Shown: positions 50,912 to 59,292, numbered from the stretch's first letter. The stretch: 64,000 nucleotides of DNA from an uncultured Dehalococcoidia bacterium (GCA_958296225.1 OY282456.1:558001-622000); one strand, 5' to 3'. Notes: generated from the sequence alone by a model not told the origin. Numbers and translations are program-made.

Positions 50912-51088
50912 TTAAAGCCGAGCACCAAGCGACCAAATCAGCGCAATGCCTGACACTCCGGCGACGATGCCGACAAAAACCCGGACGGGGCCAAAGGTGA
51001 CGCGGCCCTGGAACTGTGCGTTGAGGGCGCGCAGGACGATTCCGGTTATCTGCGTCTCAATATCCTTTATGGCCGTGGGTGTAATCAT
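50912..51088 (-). CDS. Small 58-residue protein with C-terminal membrane segment
   Basis: MITPTAIKDIETQITGIVLR begins 7 nt after AGGAG (GCAGGAGCCAGGCA). The middle ALNAQFQGRVTFGPVRVF leads to a membrane helix VGIVAGVSGIALIWSLGA. It is complete with TAA and has normal codon use. No family is recognised. It is below the length usually called automatically and may be missed in annotation. Confidence 0.6.
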   Translation of the reverse strand: MITPTAIKDIETQITGIVLRALNAQFQGRVTFGPVRVFVGIVAGVSGIALIWSLGARL

Positions 51089-51174
51089 TGCCTGGCTCCT
51101 GCGGTGGGCGGGGCAGCGCGGGATTGGGGGCGGTCAAAGCCGCAGTTATAACCATCGTACACCGTCCGGTCAGG

Positions 51175-52209
51175 TTACAGAATTAGCATGGCGTCGCCGA
51201 AGGAATAAAAGCGGTATTCCCGCGCGACGGCCTCCTGATAAGCCGCCAGAATCCGCTCGCGGCCGGCGAAAGCGGACACCAGCATAAGCAGCGTGGAACG
51301 GGGCAGGTGGAAATTGGTCAACATGGCATCCACCAGCCGGAACTCGTGCCCCGGCAGGATGAACAGGTCGGCGTTGCCAGTGGCGGCCGGGATTTCAGGC
51401 ATACCGTTGCGATGCGCGTCCTGGGCCACCTGCTCCAGGGTGCGGACGGTGGTGGTGCCCACGGCGATGACGCGGCGGCCCGCTTGGCGGGCGTTGTTGA
51501 TTGAGCCGGCGGTGTCGGCCGGGAGTTCGTACCATTCGGTGTGAATCCGGTGTTCGGCGATGTCTTCGCCGCGCACGGGGCGGAAAGTGTCCAGCCCCAC
51601 GTGCAGGGTTACCCACGCCGTGATAACGCCCGCCTTGCGGATACGTTCCAGCATCCCGTCGGTAAAGTGCAGCCCCGCCGTGGGGGCCGCGACGCTGCCG
51701 GGCGCGTCGGCGTACACGGTCTGATAGCGCTCCGGGTCGGTCGGGGTTTCCTTGATATAGGGCGGCAGGGGCAGCTCCCCCAGTCGCTCCAACGCGCCCT
51801 CGTCCGAGAGGCGCACGGTACGCAGGCCGTTTTCGTGCGCCGCCAGTATCTCAACTCGGGCCGGCCCGACGACTACTTCCGCGCCCACCCGCAGCCGCCG
51901 GCCGGGGCGGCCCAGCGCCTGCCAGATGCCCGGTTCCAGCCGGCGCGCCAGCAGGATTTCGACCCGCGCCCCGGAGCGGCTCTCCGTGCCATGCAGCCGC
52001 GCCGGGATTACCCGACTGCGGTTGAACACCATCAAATCGCCGGGACGCAGGTACTCCGTCAAGTCCCGGAAATCGCGGTGCTCGATATGGCGGCCGGTTC
52101 CGGCATCCTGGCGATGCAGCGCCAACAGCCGCGAGGAGTCTCTGGGTTCAGCCGGCGTCTGGGCGATGCGTTCTGCGGGCAGGAAGTAGTCGAAATCACT
52201 GGTTCGCAT
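51175..52209 (-). CDS. queA: tRNA preQ1(34) S-adenosylmethionine ribosyltransferase-isomerase
   Basis: A 344-residue enzyme that adds the ribosyl group of SAM to preQ1 in tRNA, making epoxyqueuosine. Signatures: FDYFLPAERIAQTPAEPRDS, GDLMVFNRSRVIPARLHG, PLPPYIKETPTDPERYQTVY, GSVAAPTAGLHFTD, VTLHVGLDTFRPVRGEDIAE with HRIHTEWYELP, and TNFHLPRSTLLMLVSAFAG. The start ATG at 52207-52209 overlaps the end of folD by 14 nt (a further in-frame start lies four codons upstream). Length fits the family. Confidence 0.96.
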   Translation of the reverse strand: MRTSDFDYFLPAERIAQTPAEPRDSSRLLALHRQDAGTGRHIEHRDFRDLTEYLRPGDLMVFNRSRVIPARLHGTESRSGARVEILLARRLEPGIWQALGRPGRRLRVGAEVVVGPARVEILAAHENGLRTVRLSDEGALERLGELPLPPYIKETPTDPERYQTVYADAPGSVAAPTAGLHFTDGMLERIRKAGVITAWVTLHVGLDTFRPVRGEDIAEHRIHTEWYELPADTAGSINNARQAGRRVIAVGTTTVRTLEQVAQDAHRNGMPEIPAATGNADLFILPGHEFRLVDAMLTNFHLPRSTLLMLVSAFAGRERILAAYQEAVAREYRFYSFGDAMLIL

Positions 52210-53086
52210 TGGCGCTGACACGGGCGGCGTCCAGAGTATTGCTCAGCAGCATGGCGATGGTCATGGGGCCGATGCCGCCGGGGACGGGGGTGATGGCTTC
52301 CGCTTTGGCGGCCACGGCCGCGTAGTCAACATCGCCCACTAGACGATAGCCGCGGCGACGGGCGGCGTCGTCAACCCGGTTGATGCCAACGTCAATGACC
52401 ACGGCGCCAGCGCGCACCAGGTCGGCGGTGATGGCTCCGGGGACTCCCATAGCCGCAATCAGGATGTCGGCCTGGCGGGTGATGCCGGGCAGGTCGCGCG
52501 TCCGGGTATGGCAGACGGTTACGGTGGCGTTGCCGCCGGGGGCGCGTTGCATAAGCAGGGCGGCCAGGGGTTTGCCCACGATGTTGCTGCGGCCCACGAT
52601 GACCACGTGCCGGCCGGCCGGGTCGTAGCCGGAACGCAGCAATACCTGCTGGACACCCGACGGAGTGCAGGGCAGGTAGGTGGGTTCACCCTGCAGCATC
52701 CGGCCCTGGCTGACGGGGTGCAGGCCGTCCACGTCTTTGCGCGGGTCAACACGTTCGATGGCCGCGGCCTCGTTCAAATGGCCGGGCAAAGGGAGCTGCA
52801 CCAGGATGCCGTGGAACCGTGGGTCAGTGTTCAGGCAGTCAATAAGAGCGAGCAGGTCGGCCTGGACAGTTTCGGCGGGCAGGTGAAAGGTTTCGGAAAA
52901 CATACCCGCGTCGGCGCAGGCACGGCCCTTGTTGCGGACATAGACGGCGGACGCCGGGTCATCGCCGACCAGCACGGCGGCCAGGCCGGGCCGAACGCCG
53001 GTGGCGGCCAGCTCAGCAACGCCGGCGGCGATTTCAGCGCGGAGTCCGGCGGCGATTTCGTTGCCTTTGAGTACGCGGGCCGCCAT
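52196..53086 (-). CDS. folD: Bifunctional methylenetetrahydrofolate dehydrogenase/cyclohydrolase
   Basis: A 296-residue folate enzyme interconverting 5,10-methylene-, methenyl- and 10-formyl-THF. Key segments: AVLVGDDPASAVYVRNKGRA with the catalytic Lys, FHGILVQLPLPGHLNEAAAI, DVDGLHPVSQGRMLQG, VVIVGRSNIVGKPLAALLMQ (NADP loop) and ITPVPGGIGPMTIAMLLSN. It overlaps queA downstream, and the Uma2 array ends five nt upstream of its start, so it probably belongs to the same minus-strand transcript. Confidence 0.97.
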   Translation of the reverse strand: MAARVLKGNEIAAGLRAEIAAGVAELAATGVRPGLAAVLVGDDPASAVYVRNKGRACADAGMFSETFHLPAETVQADLLALIDCLNTDPRFHGILVQLPLPGHLNEAAAIERVDPRKDVDGLHPVSQGRMLQGEPTYLPCTPSGVQQVLLRSGYDPAGRHVVIVGRSNIVGKPLAALLMQRAPGGNATVTVCHTRTRDLPGITRQADILIAAMGVPGAITADLVRAGAVVIDVGINRVDDAARRRGYRLVGDVDYAAVAAKAEAITPVPGGIGPMTIAMLLSNTLDAARVSANANQ

Positions 53087-53091
53087 ATTTG

Positions 53092-53772
53092 CTATCCTGA
53101 AGGGGCGTTCAGGTCAAAGATATACTGCCTGACCGGGAACGAAAAGCCCGGCAGTACGTCCTCGCCGTCCAGCGTTTCCGGGTCGTCGATTACTTGCGGT
53201 TCGGTCTGGCCGGCGCGGTAGATATGGACTTGGCGGTTGCGGGTGTCAATTAGCCAGCCGAGGCGAGCGCCGCCGGCCATCCACAAAGTCATCTTGTTTT
53301 GCAGTGGGCGCAGATTGTCGGTGCGGGAGCGGATTTCCACTACGAAATCGGGAGCGCCCACAACGATTTTTTCCCACTCGTCAACCGGCAGGGCGTCAAA
53401 TCGTTCTTGTGTAATCCAGGCCGCATCCGGCCCGCGCAACTCTCCGGAAGGCAGAAGGAACCGAACCGTTTGCGATGAACCGCTGCCGCCGTTGGCAATC
53501 TCCCAATTGCCGAGAAATACGGCCAGATAAAATTCTTGCTTGTTGCCCCGGTATCCGGTCATAGGCAGTATCAGCAGCTCCCCGTCGGCGTTAACTTCCA
53601 TTTCGTAGAGGTCATTCTGTTCGCAGAACTCGACAAACCGGGTAGGGAAATCGGCGGCCCGGTGGTCGATGCCCAACGCCGACAGCCGCAAGCGGATGGC
53701 GCCGGCGAGTTCGGTTTCGTCAACGGCGGGAGAGGTTGCAGCCTCGGTAGCCGGTTTCGGTTTGGTGGTCAT
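53092..53772 (-). CDS. Uma2-family protein, tandem array member 7 (last)
   Basis: A 226-residue Uma2/DUF820 protein, start MTTKPKPATEAATSPAVDET. The flanks are as in the other members (LRLSALGIDHRAADFPTRFV; FVVEIRSRTDNLRPLQNKMT). The central block is its own: YRGNKQEFYLAVFLGNWEIA, then RFLLPSGELRGPDAAWITQE and RFDALPVDEWEKIVVGAPDF. It also has the terminal variation FDLNAPSG instead of FDLP. Catalytic-type residues are PD in GPDAAWI, E in VVEI and K in QNKM. It lies five nt ahead of folD. Confidence 0.88.
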   Translation of the reverse strand: MTTKPKPATEAATSPAVDETELAGAIRLRLSALGIDHRAADFPTRFVEFCEQNDLYEMEVNADGELLILPMTGYRGNKQEFYLAVFLGNWEIANGGSGSSQTVRFLLPSGELRGPDAAWITQERFDALPVDEWEKIVVGAPDFVVEIRSRTDNLRPLQNKMTLWMAGGARLGWLIDTRNRQVHIYRAGQTEPQVIDDPETLDGEDVLPGFSFPVRQYIFDLNAPSG

Positions 53773-53788
53773 CGTAGTCACATCGGCC

Positions 53789-54457
53789 TTACGGCAAGTC
53801 AAAAATATACTGGCGCACCGGAAACGAAAAGCCCGGCAGTACGTCCTCGCCGTCCAGCGTTTCCGGGTCGTCGATTACCTGCGGCCCGGTCTGGCCGGCG
53901 CGGTAGATGTGGACTTGGCGGTTGCGGGTGTCAATCAGCCAGCCCAGGCGCGCGCCGCCAGCCAGCCACAAGTCCATTTTGCGTTGCAGCGGGGGGAGGT
54001 CGTCGGTGCGGGAACGGATTTCCACCACGAAATCGGGAGCGCCCTCAATAATCGTATCGCGCTGTTCCTGGGGCAAAGCGTCATAGCGTTGCTGGGTTAT
54101 CCAGGCAGCGTCGGGGCCTAACAAGTTGCCGGAGGGAAGGCGAAAACGTACCGTTTGGGAGGAGCCACTACCGCTGTTGGCGACCTCCCAATTGAAGAGA
54201 AATCCGTTCAGATAGTATTCCTGCTTGTTGCCACGGTATCCGGTCATAGGCAGTATCAGCAGCTCCCCATCGGCGTTAACTTCCATTTCGTAGAGGTCAT
54301 TCTGTTCGCAGAACTCGACAAACCGGGCAGGGAAATCGGCGGCCCGGTGGTCAATGCCCAGCGCGCTCAGACGCAAGCGGATGGCGCCGGCGCGTTCGGT
54401 TTCGTCAACGGCGGGAGAGGTTGCAGCCTCGGTAGCCGGTTTCGGTTTGGTGGTCAT
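53789..54457 (-). CDS. Uma2-family protein, tandem array member 6
   Basis: A 222-residue array member. Its central block reads YRGNKQEYYLNGFLFNWEVA, NSGSGSSQTVRFRLPSGNLL and GPDAAWITQQRYDALPQEQR, identical but for one residue (N/D in SGNLL/SGDLL) to member 5. The stop lies 16 nt ahead of the next start. The short intergenic word TCACATCGGCCTTACGGCAA is repeated between all members. Function as for other Uma2 proteins: putative PD-(D/E)XK nuclease, unproven. Confidence 0.88.
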   Translation of the reverse strand: MTTKPKPATEAATSPAVDETERAGAIRLRLSALGIDHRAADFPARFVEFCEQNDLYEMEVNADGELLILPMTGYRGNKQEYYLNGFLFNWEVANSGSGSSQTVRFRLPSGNLLGPDAAWITQQRYDALPQEQRDTIIEGAPDFVVEIRSRTDDLPPLQRKMDLWLAGGARLGWLIDTRNRQVHIYRAGQTGPQVIDDPETLDGEDVLPGFSFPVRQYIFDLP

Positions 54458-54473
54458 CGTAGTCACATCGGCC

Positions 54474-55142
54474 TTACGGCAAGTCAAAAATATACTGGCG
54501 TACCGGAAACGAAAAGCCCGGCAGCACGTCCTCGCCGTCCAGCGTTTCCGGGTCGTCGATTACTTGCGGTTCGGTCTGGCCGGCGCGGTAGATGTGGACT
54601 TGGCGGTTGTGGGTGTCAATCAGCCAGCCGAGGCGAGCGCCGCCGGCCATCCACAAGTCCATTTTGCGTTGCAGCGGGGGAAGGTCGTCGGTGCGAGAGC
54701 GGATTTCCACCACGAAATCGGGAGCGCCTTCAATAATCGTATCGCGCTGTTCCTGGGGCAAAGCGTCATAGCGTTGCTGGGTTATCCAGGCAGCGTCGGG
54801 GCCTAACAAGTCGCCGGAGGGAAGGCGAAAACGTACCGTTTGGGAGGAGCCACTACCGCTGTTGGCGACCTCCCAATTGAAGAGAAATCCGTTCAGATAG
54901 TATTCTTGCTTGTTGCCACGGTATCCGGTCATAGGCAGTATCAGCAGCTCCCCGTCGGCGTTAACTTCCATTTCGTAGAGGTCGTTCTGTTCGCAGAACT
55001 CGACAAACCGGGCGGGGAAATCGGCGGCCCGGTGGTCGATGCCCAGGGCCGACAGCCGCAATCGGATAACGCCGGTGCGTTCGGTTTCGTCAACGGCGGG
55101 AGAGATTGCAGCCTCGGTAGCCGGTTTCGGTTTGGTGGTCAT
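54474..55142 (-). CDS. Uma2-family protein, tandem array member 5
   Basis: A 222-residue array member, nearly identical to member 6 over its whole length, including the central block (YRGNKQEYYLNGFLFNWEVA). Differences are scattered single residues (ISPAVDETERTGVIRLRL; GWLIDTHNRQVHIY). This is the most recent-looking duplicate pair together with members 2/3. Predicted cytoplasmic. Confidence 0.88.
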   Translation of the reverse strand: MTTKPKPATEAAISPAVDETERTGVIRLRLSALGIDHRAADFPARFVEFCEQNDLYEMEVNADGELLILPMTGYRGNKQEYYLNGFLFNWEVANSGSGSSQTVRFRLPSGDLLGPDAAWITQQRYDALPQEQRDTIIEGAPDFVVEIRSRTDDLPPLQRKMDLWMAGGARLGWLIDTHNRQVHIYRAGQTEPQVIDDPETLDGEDVLPGFSFPVRQYIFDLP

Positions 55143-55158
55143 CGTAGTCACATCGGCC

Positions 55159-55827
55159 TTACGGCAAGTCAAAGATATACTGGCGCACCGGAAACGAAAA
55201 GCCCGGCAGTACGTCCTCGCCGTCCAGCGTTTCCGGGTCGTCGATTACTACCGGCTCGGTCTGGCCGGCGCGGTAGATATGGACTTGGCGGTTGCGCGTG
55301 TCAATCAGCCAGCCGAGGCGCGCGCCGGCGGCCAGCCACAAGTCCATTTTGCGTTGCAGCGGGGGCAGGTCGTCGGTGCGAGAGCGGATTTCCACCACGA
55401 AATCGGGAGCGCCTTCAATGACAGTACGGCGCTGGGCTTCGGGCAGAGCGTCAAATCGTTCCTGTGTAATCCAGGCAGCATCGGGGCCGCGGACCTCGCC
55501 GGACGGCAAACGGAAGCGAACCGTCTGTGAGGAAGCGCTGCCGCCGTTCACTATTTCCCAATTGGCGAGGAACGTCGCCATATACAATTCCTGCTTGTTG
55601 CCACGGTATCCGGTCATAGGCAGTATCAGCAACTCCCCGTCGGCGTTAACTTCCATTTCGTAGAGGTCGTTCTGCTCGCAAAATTCGACAAACCGGGCAG
55701 GGAAATCGGCGGCCCGGTGGTCGATGCCCAAGGCAGACAGCCGCAAGCGGATGGCGCCGGCGCGTTCGGTTTCGTCAACGGTGGGAGAGGTCGCGGCCCC
55801 GGTAGCTGGTTTCGGTTTGGTGGTCAT
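55159..55827 (-). CDS. Uma2-family protein, tandem array member 4
   Basis: A 222-residue array member. The central block differs again: YRGNKQELYMATFLANWEIV, NGGSASSQTVRFRLPSGEVR and RFDALPEAQRRTVIEGAPDF. The flanks (LSALGIDHRAADFPARFVEF, DLPPLQRKMDLWLAAGARLG) are the array standard. A longer upstream frame re-reads member 3 and is rejected in favour of MTTKPKPATGAATSPTVDE. Confidence 0.88.
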   Translation of the reverse strand: MTTKPKPATGAATSPTVDETERAGAIRLRLSALGIDHRAADFPARFVEFCEQNDLYEMEVNADGELLILPMTGYRGNKQELYMATFLANWEIVNGGSASSQTVRFRLPSGEVRGPDAAWITQERFDALPEAQRRTVIEGAPDFVVEIRSRTDDLPPLQRKMDLWLAAGARLGWLIDTRNRQVHIYRAGQTEPVVIDDPETLDGEDVLPGFSFPVRQYIFDLP

Positions 55828-55843
55828 CGTAGTCACATCGGCC

Positions 55844-56512
55844 TTACGGCAAGTCAAAAATATACTGGCGCACCGGAAACGAAAAGCCCGGCAGCACGTC
55901 CTCGCCGTCCAGCGTTTCCGGGTTATCAATCACTTGCGGCCCGGTCTGGCCGGCGCGGTAGATATAAACCTGGCGGTTGCGGGTGTCAATCAACCAGCCC
56001 AGGCGCGCGCCGCCGGCCATCCACAAGTCCATTTTGCGTTGCAGTGGGGGCAGGTCGTCGGTGCGAGAGCGGATTTCCACCACGAAATCGGGAGCGCCTT
56101 CAATAATCGTATCGCGCTGTTCCTGGGGCAAAGCGTCATAGCGTTGCTGGGTTATCCAGGCGGCGTCGGGGCCCAGTATTGCGCCACCGGACAGACGGAA
56201 GCGGACAGTTTGGGGATATGCGACGCCATAGTGGGCAATTTCCCAATTGCCCAGAAAAATATACAGATAACCCTCGTATCGTCCCCCGCGTGCTCCGGTC
56301 ATAGGCAGTATCAGCAGCTCCCCGTCGGCGTTAACTTCCATTTCGTAGAGGTCATTCTGTTCGCAGAACTCGACAAACCGGGCAGGGAAATCGGCGGCCC
56401 GGTGGTCGATTCCCAGGGCAGACAGACGCAAGCGGATAGCGCCGGTGCGTTCGGTTTCGTCAACGGCGGGAGAGGTTGCAGCCTCGATAGCCGGTTTCGG
56501 TTTGGTGGTCAT
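55844..56512 (-). CDS. Uma2-family protein, tandem array member 3
   Basis: A 222-residue array member with the third type of centre: MTGARGGRYEGYLYIFLGNW, EIAHYGVAYPQTVRFRLSGG and AILGPDAAWITQQRYDALPQ. This block is identical to that of member 2. The N-terminal constant part is MTTKPKPAIEAATSPAVDET. The C-terminal part ends DVLPGFSFPVRQYIFDLP as in members 1, 2, 4, 5 and 6, apart from DVMPG in member 1. Confidence 0.88.
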   Translation of the reverse strand: MTTKPKPAIEAATSPAVDETERTGAIRLRLSALGIDHRAADFPARFVEFCEQNDLYEMEVNADGELLILPMTGARGGRYEGYLYIFLGNWEIAHYGVAYPQTVRFRLSGGAILGPDAAWITQQRYDALPQEQRDTIIEGAPDFVVEIRSRTDDLPPLQRKMDLWMAGGARLGWLIDTRNRQVYIYRAGQTGPQVIDNPETLDGEDVLPGFSFPVRQYIFDLP

Positions 56513-56528
56513 CGTAGTCACATCGGCC

Positions 56529-57197
56529 TTACGGCAAGTCAAAAATATACTGGCGCACCGGAAACGAAAAGCCCGGCAGTACGTCCTCGCCGTCCAGCGT
56601 TTCCGGGTCGTCGATTACCTGCGGTTCGGTCTGGCCGGCGCGGTAGATATAAACCTGGCGGTTGCGGGTGTCAATCAGCCAGCCGAGGCGAGCGCCGCCG
56701 GCCAGCCACAAAGCCATTTTGCGTTGCAGCGGGGGCAGGTCGTCGGTGCGGGAGCGGATTTCCACCACGAAATCGGGAGCGCCTTCAATAATCGTATCGC
56801 GCTGTTCCTGGGGCAAAGCGTCATAGCGTTGCTGGGTTATCCAGGCGGCGTCGGGGCCCAGTATTGCGCCACCGGACAGACGGAAGCGGACAGTTTGGGG
56901 ATATGCGACGCCATAGTGGGCAATTTCCCAATTGCCCAGAAAAATATACAGATAACCCTCGTATCGGCCCCCGCGTGCTCCGGTCATAGGCAGTATCAGC
57001 AGCTCCCCGTCGGCGTTAACTTCCATTTCGTAGAGGTCATTCTGTTCGCAGAACTCGACAAACCGGGTAGGGAAATCGGCGGCCCGGTGGTCGATGCCCA
57101 AGGCCGACAGACGCAAGCGGGTGGCGCCGGCGCGTTCGGTTTCGTCAACGGCGGGAGAGGTTGCAGCCTCGATAGCCGGTTTCGGTTTGGTGGTCAT
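56529..57197 (-). CDS. Uma2-family protein, tandem array member 2
   Basis: A 222-residue array member. The centre is the same as in member 3 (ARGGRYEGYLYIFLGNWEIA). The start MTTKPKPAIEAATSPAVDET is the one common to members 2-7. Variation from member 3 is confined to a few flank residues (ATRLRLSALG; KMALWLAGGARLG). The upstream neighbour (member 1) ends 16 nt away. Confidence 0.88.
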   Translation of the reverse strand: MTTKPKPAIEAATSPAVDETERAGATRLRLSALGIDHRAADFPTRFVEFCEQNDLYEMEVNADGELLILPMTGARGGRYEGYLYIFLGNWEIAHYGVAYPQTVRFRLSGGAILGPDAAWITQQRYDALPQEQRDTIIEGAPDFVVEIRSRTDDLPPLQRKMALWLAGGARLGWLIDTRNRQVYIYRAGQTEPQVIDDPETLDGEDVLPGFSFPVRQYIFDLP

Positions 57198-57213
57198 CGT
57201 AGTCACATCGGCC

Positions 57214-57879
57214 TTACGGTAAGTCGAAAATATACTGGCGCACCGGAAACGAAAAGCCCGGCATTACGTCCTCGCCGTCCAGCGTTTCCGGGTCATCCAG
57301 TATTTTCGGCTCGGTCTGGCCGGCGCGGTAGATATAAACCTGGCGGTTGCGCGTGTCAATCAGCCAGCCCAGGCGCGCGCCGCCGGCCAGCCACAAAGCC
57401 ATTTTGCGTTGCAGCGGGGGCAGGTCGTCGGTGCGGGAACTGATTTCCACCACGAAATCGGGAGCGCCTTCAATAATCGTATCGCGCTGTTCCTGGGGCA
57501 AAGCGTCATAGCGTTGCCGGGTTATCCAGGCGGCGTTGGGGCCTCTTATCTCTCCCGACGGCAAGTGAAACCGGCTGCTTTCGGGAGCCGATGCTCCTCC
57601 GTTGGCAATCCGCCATCCGGTCAAAAAGTAGTTCAGAAAGCCCTCTTGTTGGCTGTCACGAAATCCGGTCATAGGCAATATCAGCAGTTCCCCTGTGGCG
57701 CTGACCTCCATCTCATACGAGTCATTCCGTTCGCAGAACTCGACAAACCGGGCGGGGAAATCGGCGGCGCGGTGGTCGATGCCCAAGGCCGACAGACGCA
57801 GGCGGATGGCGCCGGCCGGTTCCGCTGCGGCGGGTTTGACAACGCTGGGAGCGCTGAGGGGTTGGGGTTGGGCAGTCAT
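57214..57879 (-). CDS. Uma2-family protein, tandem array member 1 (first, divergent)
   Basis: A 221-residue protein and the first gene of the array. Its N-terminus is unlike the rest (MTAQPQPLSAPSVVKPAAAE), and the centre is a fourth type (FRDSQQEGFLNYFLTGWRIA, NGGASAPESSRFHLPSGEIR, GPNAAWITRQRYDALPQEQR). PD is changed to PN in GPNAAWI, the position expected to bind metal, so it may be catalytically inactive. The C-terminal half rejoins the array consensus. It probably carries the promoter region of the array in 57880-57990. Confidence 0.88.
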   Translation of the reverse strand: MTAQPQPLSAPSVVKPAAAEPAGAIRLRLSALGIDHRAADFPARFVEFCERNDSYEMEVSATGELLILPMTGFRDSQQEGFLNYFLTGWRIANGGASAPESSRFHLPSGEIRGPNAAWITRQRYDALPQEQRDTIIEGAPDFVVEISSRTDDLPPLQRKMALWLAGGARLGWLIDTRNRQVYIYRAGQTEPKILDDPETLDGEDVMPGFSFPVRQYIFDLP

Positions 57880-57999
57880 CGCCGGTAGCTCTTTCCATTC
57901 ATCCCATTGTGACGCCTATCATAACATCACATCCGCGGCCGACGTTAGATAACGCAGCGGCGTTTGCCAACCGATGGGATTACGCCTACAATGCCGCCT

Positions 58000-58938
58000 A
58001 TGCGTATCGTGTCATTGCTGCCCAGCGCTACGGAGATTGTGTTTGCCCTGGGATTGGGGGATTCGCTGGTTGGCGTGTCTCATATGTGCGACTACCCGGC
58101 GGCGGCGCGGGGGCGGCCCATCGTCAGCCGCAGCATTCGCAGCAAGTCGCACCTGTCCAGCGCCGAGATTGACGCCATCATCCAGCAGGCGCGCGCGGCC
58201 GGGAATCCCCTGTACATTATAGACGGCGAGCTATTGCGCCGTCTGCGGCCCGACCTGATACTGACGCAGGAGCTGTGCGAGGTTTGCGCGGTCGGGGCCG
58301 GGTCGGTGTTTGAGACGGCGGCCCGGATGCTGGATTACTCGCCGGAGATATTGAGCATCCGGCCGGCGGGGCTGGGTGATATTTTCGATAACATCCGCCG
58401 CATCGGAGAAGCCGCCGGCGCTGCGGAGCGAGCCGGGGCGCTGCTGGGCGAACTGCGGCGGCGGACCGATTACGTCGCGCAGCGCGTGGCCGGCGCCGGG
58501 CGCCGGCCCAAGACGTTCTGCATCGACTGGCTGGAGCCGCTGCGCAACACCGGCCAGTGGACGCCGGAACTGGTAGAGCTGGCGGGCGGCGTTGAAGGTC
58601 TGGCCGAGAAATGGGGCAAGTCGCGAGAAGTCGGCTGGGACGAAGCGCTGGGCTATCAGCCGGATTACGTTATGGTAATGCCGTGCGCCTTTAATATGGA
58701 CCGCACCATCGCTGAAACCGCGCGCCTGGCGGAACGGGCGGAGTGGAACGCGCTGGACGCTGTGCGCGCCGGGCGCGTCTATCTCTTTGACGGCCAGATT
58801 CCCAGCCGCCACGGGCCGCGAGTGATTGACGTGCTGGAGGGCCTGGCCGAGGCGATGCGTCCCGATTTGTTTGCCGGGCTGACGCCGCCGGGCATCTTCC
58901 GGCCGGCCACGCGGGCGGCCCCGGTTGTCATTGGGTAG
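58000..58938 (+). CDS. BtuF-like cobalamin/metal-chelate-binding protein without signal peptide
   Basis: A 312-residue periplasmic-binding-protein-type domain of the BtuF/FhuD class: MRIVSLLPSATEIVFALGLG, then GVSHMCDYPAAARGRPIVSR, LRPDLILTQELCEVCAVGAG and TFCIDWLEPLRNTGQWTPEL, YVMVMPCAFNMDRTIAE and AVRAGRVYLFDGQIPSRHGP. It starts directly with the domain and has no export signal, as is common for the cobalamin-binding-protein group of this subtype. An ATG at 57991 would add three residues. Cys residues in LCEVCAVG may bind metal. No BtuCD genes are adjacent. Confidence 0.85.
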   Translation: MRIVSLLPSATEIVFALGLGDSLVGVSHMCDYPAAARGRPIVSRSIRSKSHLSSAEIDAIIQQARAAGNPLYIIDGELLRRLRPDLILTQELCEVCAVGAGSVFETAARMLDYSPEILSIRPAGLGDIFDNIRRIGEAAGAAERAGALLGELRRRTDYVAQRVAGAGRRPKTFCIDWLEPLRNTGQWTPELVELAGGVEGLAEKWGKSREVGWDEALGYQPDYVMVMPCAFNMDRTIAETARLAERAEWNALDAVRAGRVYLFDGQIPSRHGPRVIDVLEGLAEAMRPDLFAGLTPPGIFRPATRAAPVVIG

Positions 58939-58963
58939 GACAGTCTTGCGGAGGGATATGCCG

Positions 58964-59269
58964 ATGGGCCTCTACATGGTATCGCTGGAACACGCGCCGG
59001 AACGCTGCCCCGGCGTGGATTTGGGGGTGCGGGACCGGGCGCTGCGAATGTCGGCCGAGATGACGGATACGCTGGCCCGCCGGGGCTGCGATTACCGGGG
59101 CGGCTGGGTGGGCAAGTCGTCGCATCAAACCTGGCTGGTGTTGCAGGGGCCGGATGCCCACGCCATCGACGACGCGGTGGTTGACCTGGGCCTGGCTACC
59201 TGGAACCGCACGGCGATTTTCCCCATCATCACTATGGAAGAAGCCTTTGGCGGGCTGCCCACGGACTGA
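58964..59269 (+). CDS. Hypothetical small protein (about 101 residues)
   Basis: The ATG at 58964 is 8 nt after GGAGGG; an ATG at 58958 is too close to it. Sequence: MGLYMVSLEHAPERCPGVDL, GVRDRALRMSAEMTDTLARR, WVGKSSHQTWLVLQGPDAHA and TAIFPIITMEEAFGGLPTD. The length and pattern suggest a dimeric alpha/beta-barrel-like (ferredoxin-fold) protein similar to DUF3303/muconolactone-isomerase-like proteins, but no family is certain. It lies 23 nt ahead of the Rieske gene and is likely cotranscribed. Confidence 0.65.
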   Translation: MGLYMVSLEHAPERCPGVDLGVRDRALRMSAEMTDTLARRGCDYRGGWVGKSSHQTWLVLQGPDAHAIDDAVVDLGLATWNRTAIFPIITMEEAFGGLPTD

Positions 59270-59292
59270 CCACGCGCGACAGGAGCAATGCG

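Noticed and set aside
55724..57443. Long plus-strand frames (332-355 codons) opposite the Uma2 array
   Set aside because: They repeat with the array period and mirror the conserved minus-strand genes.
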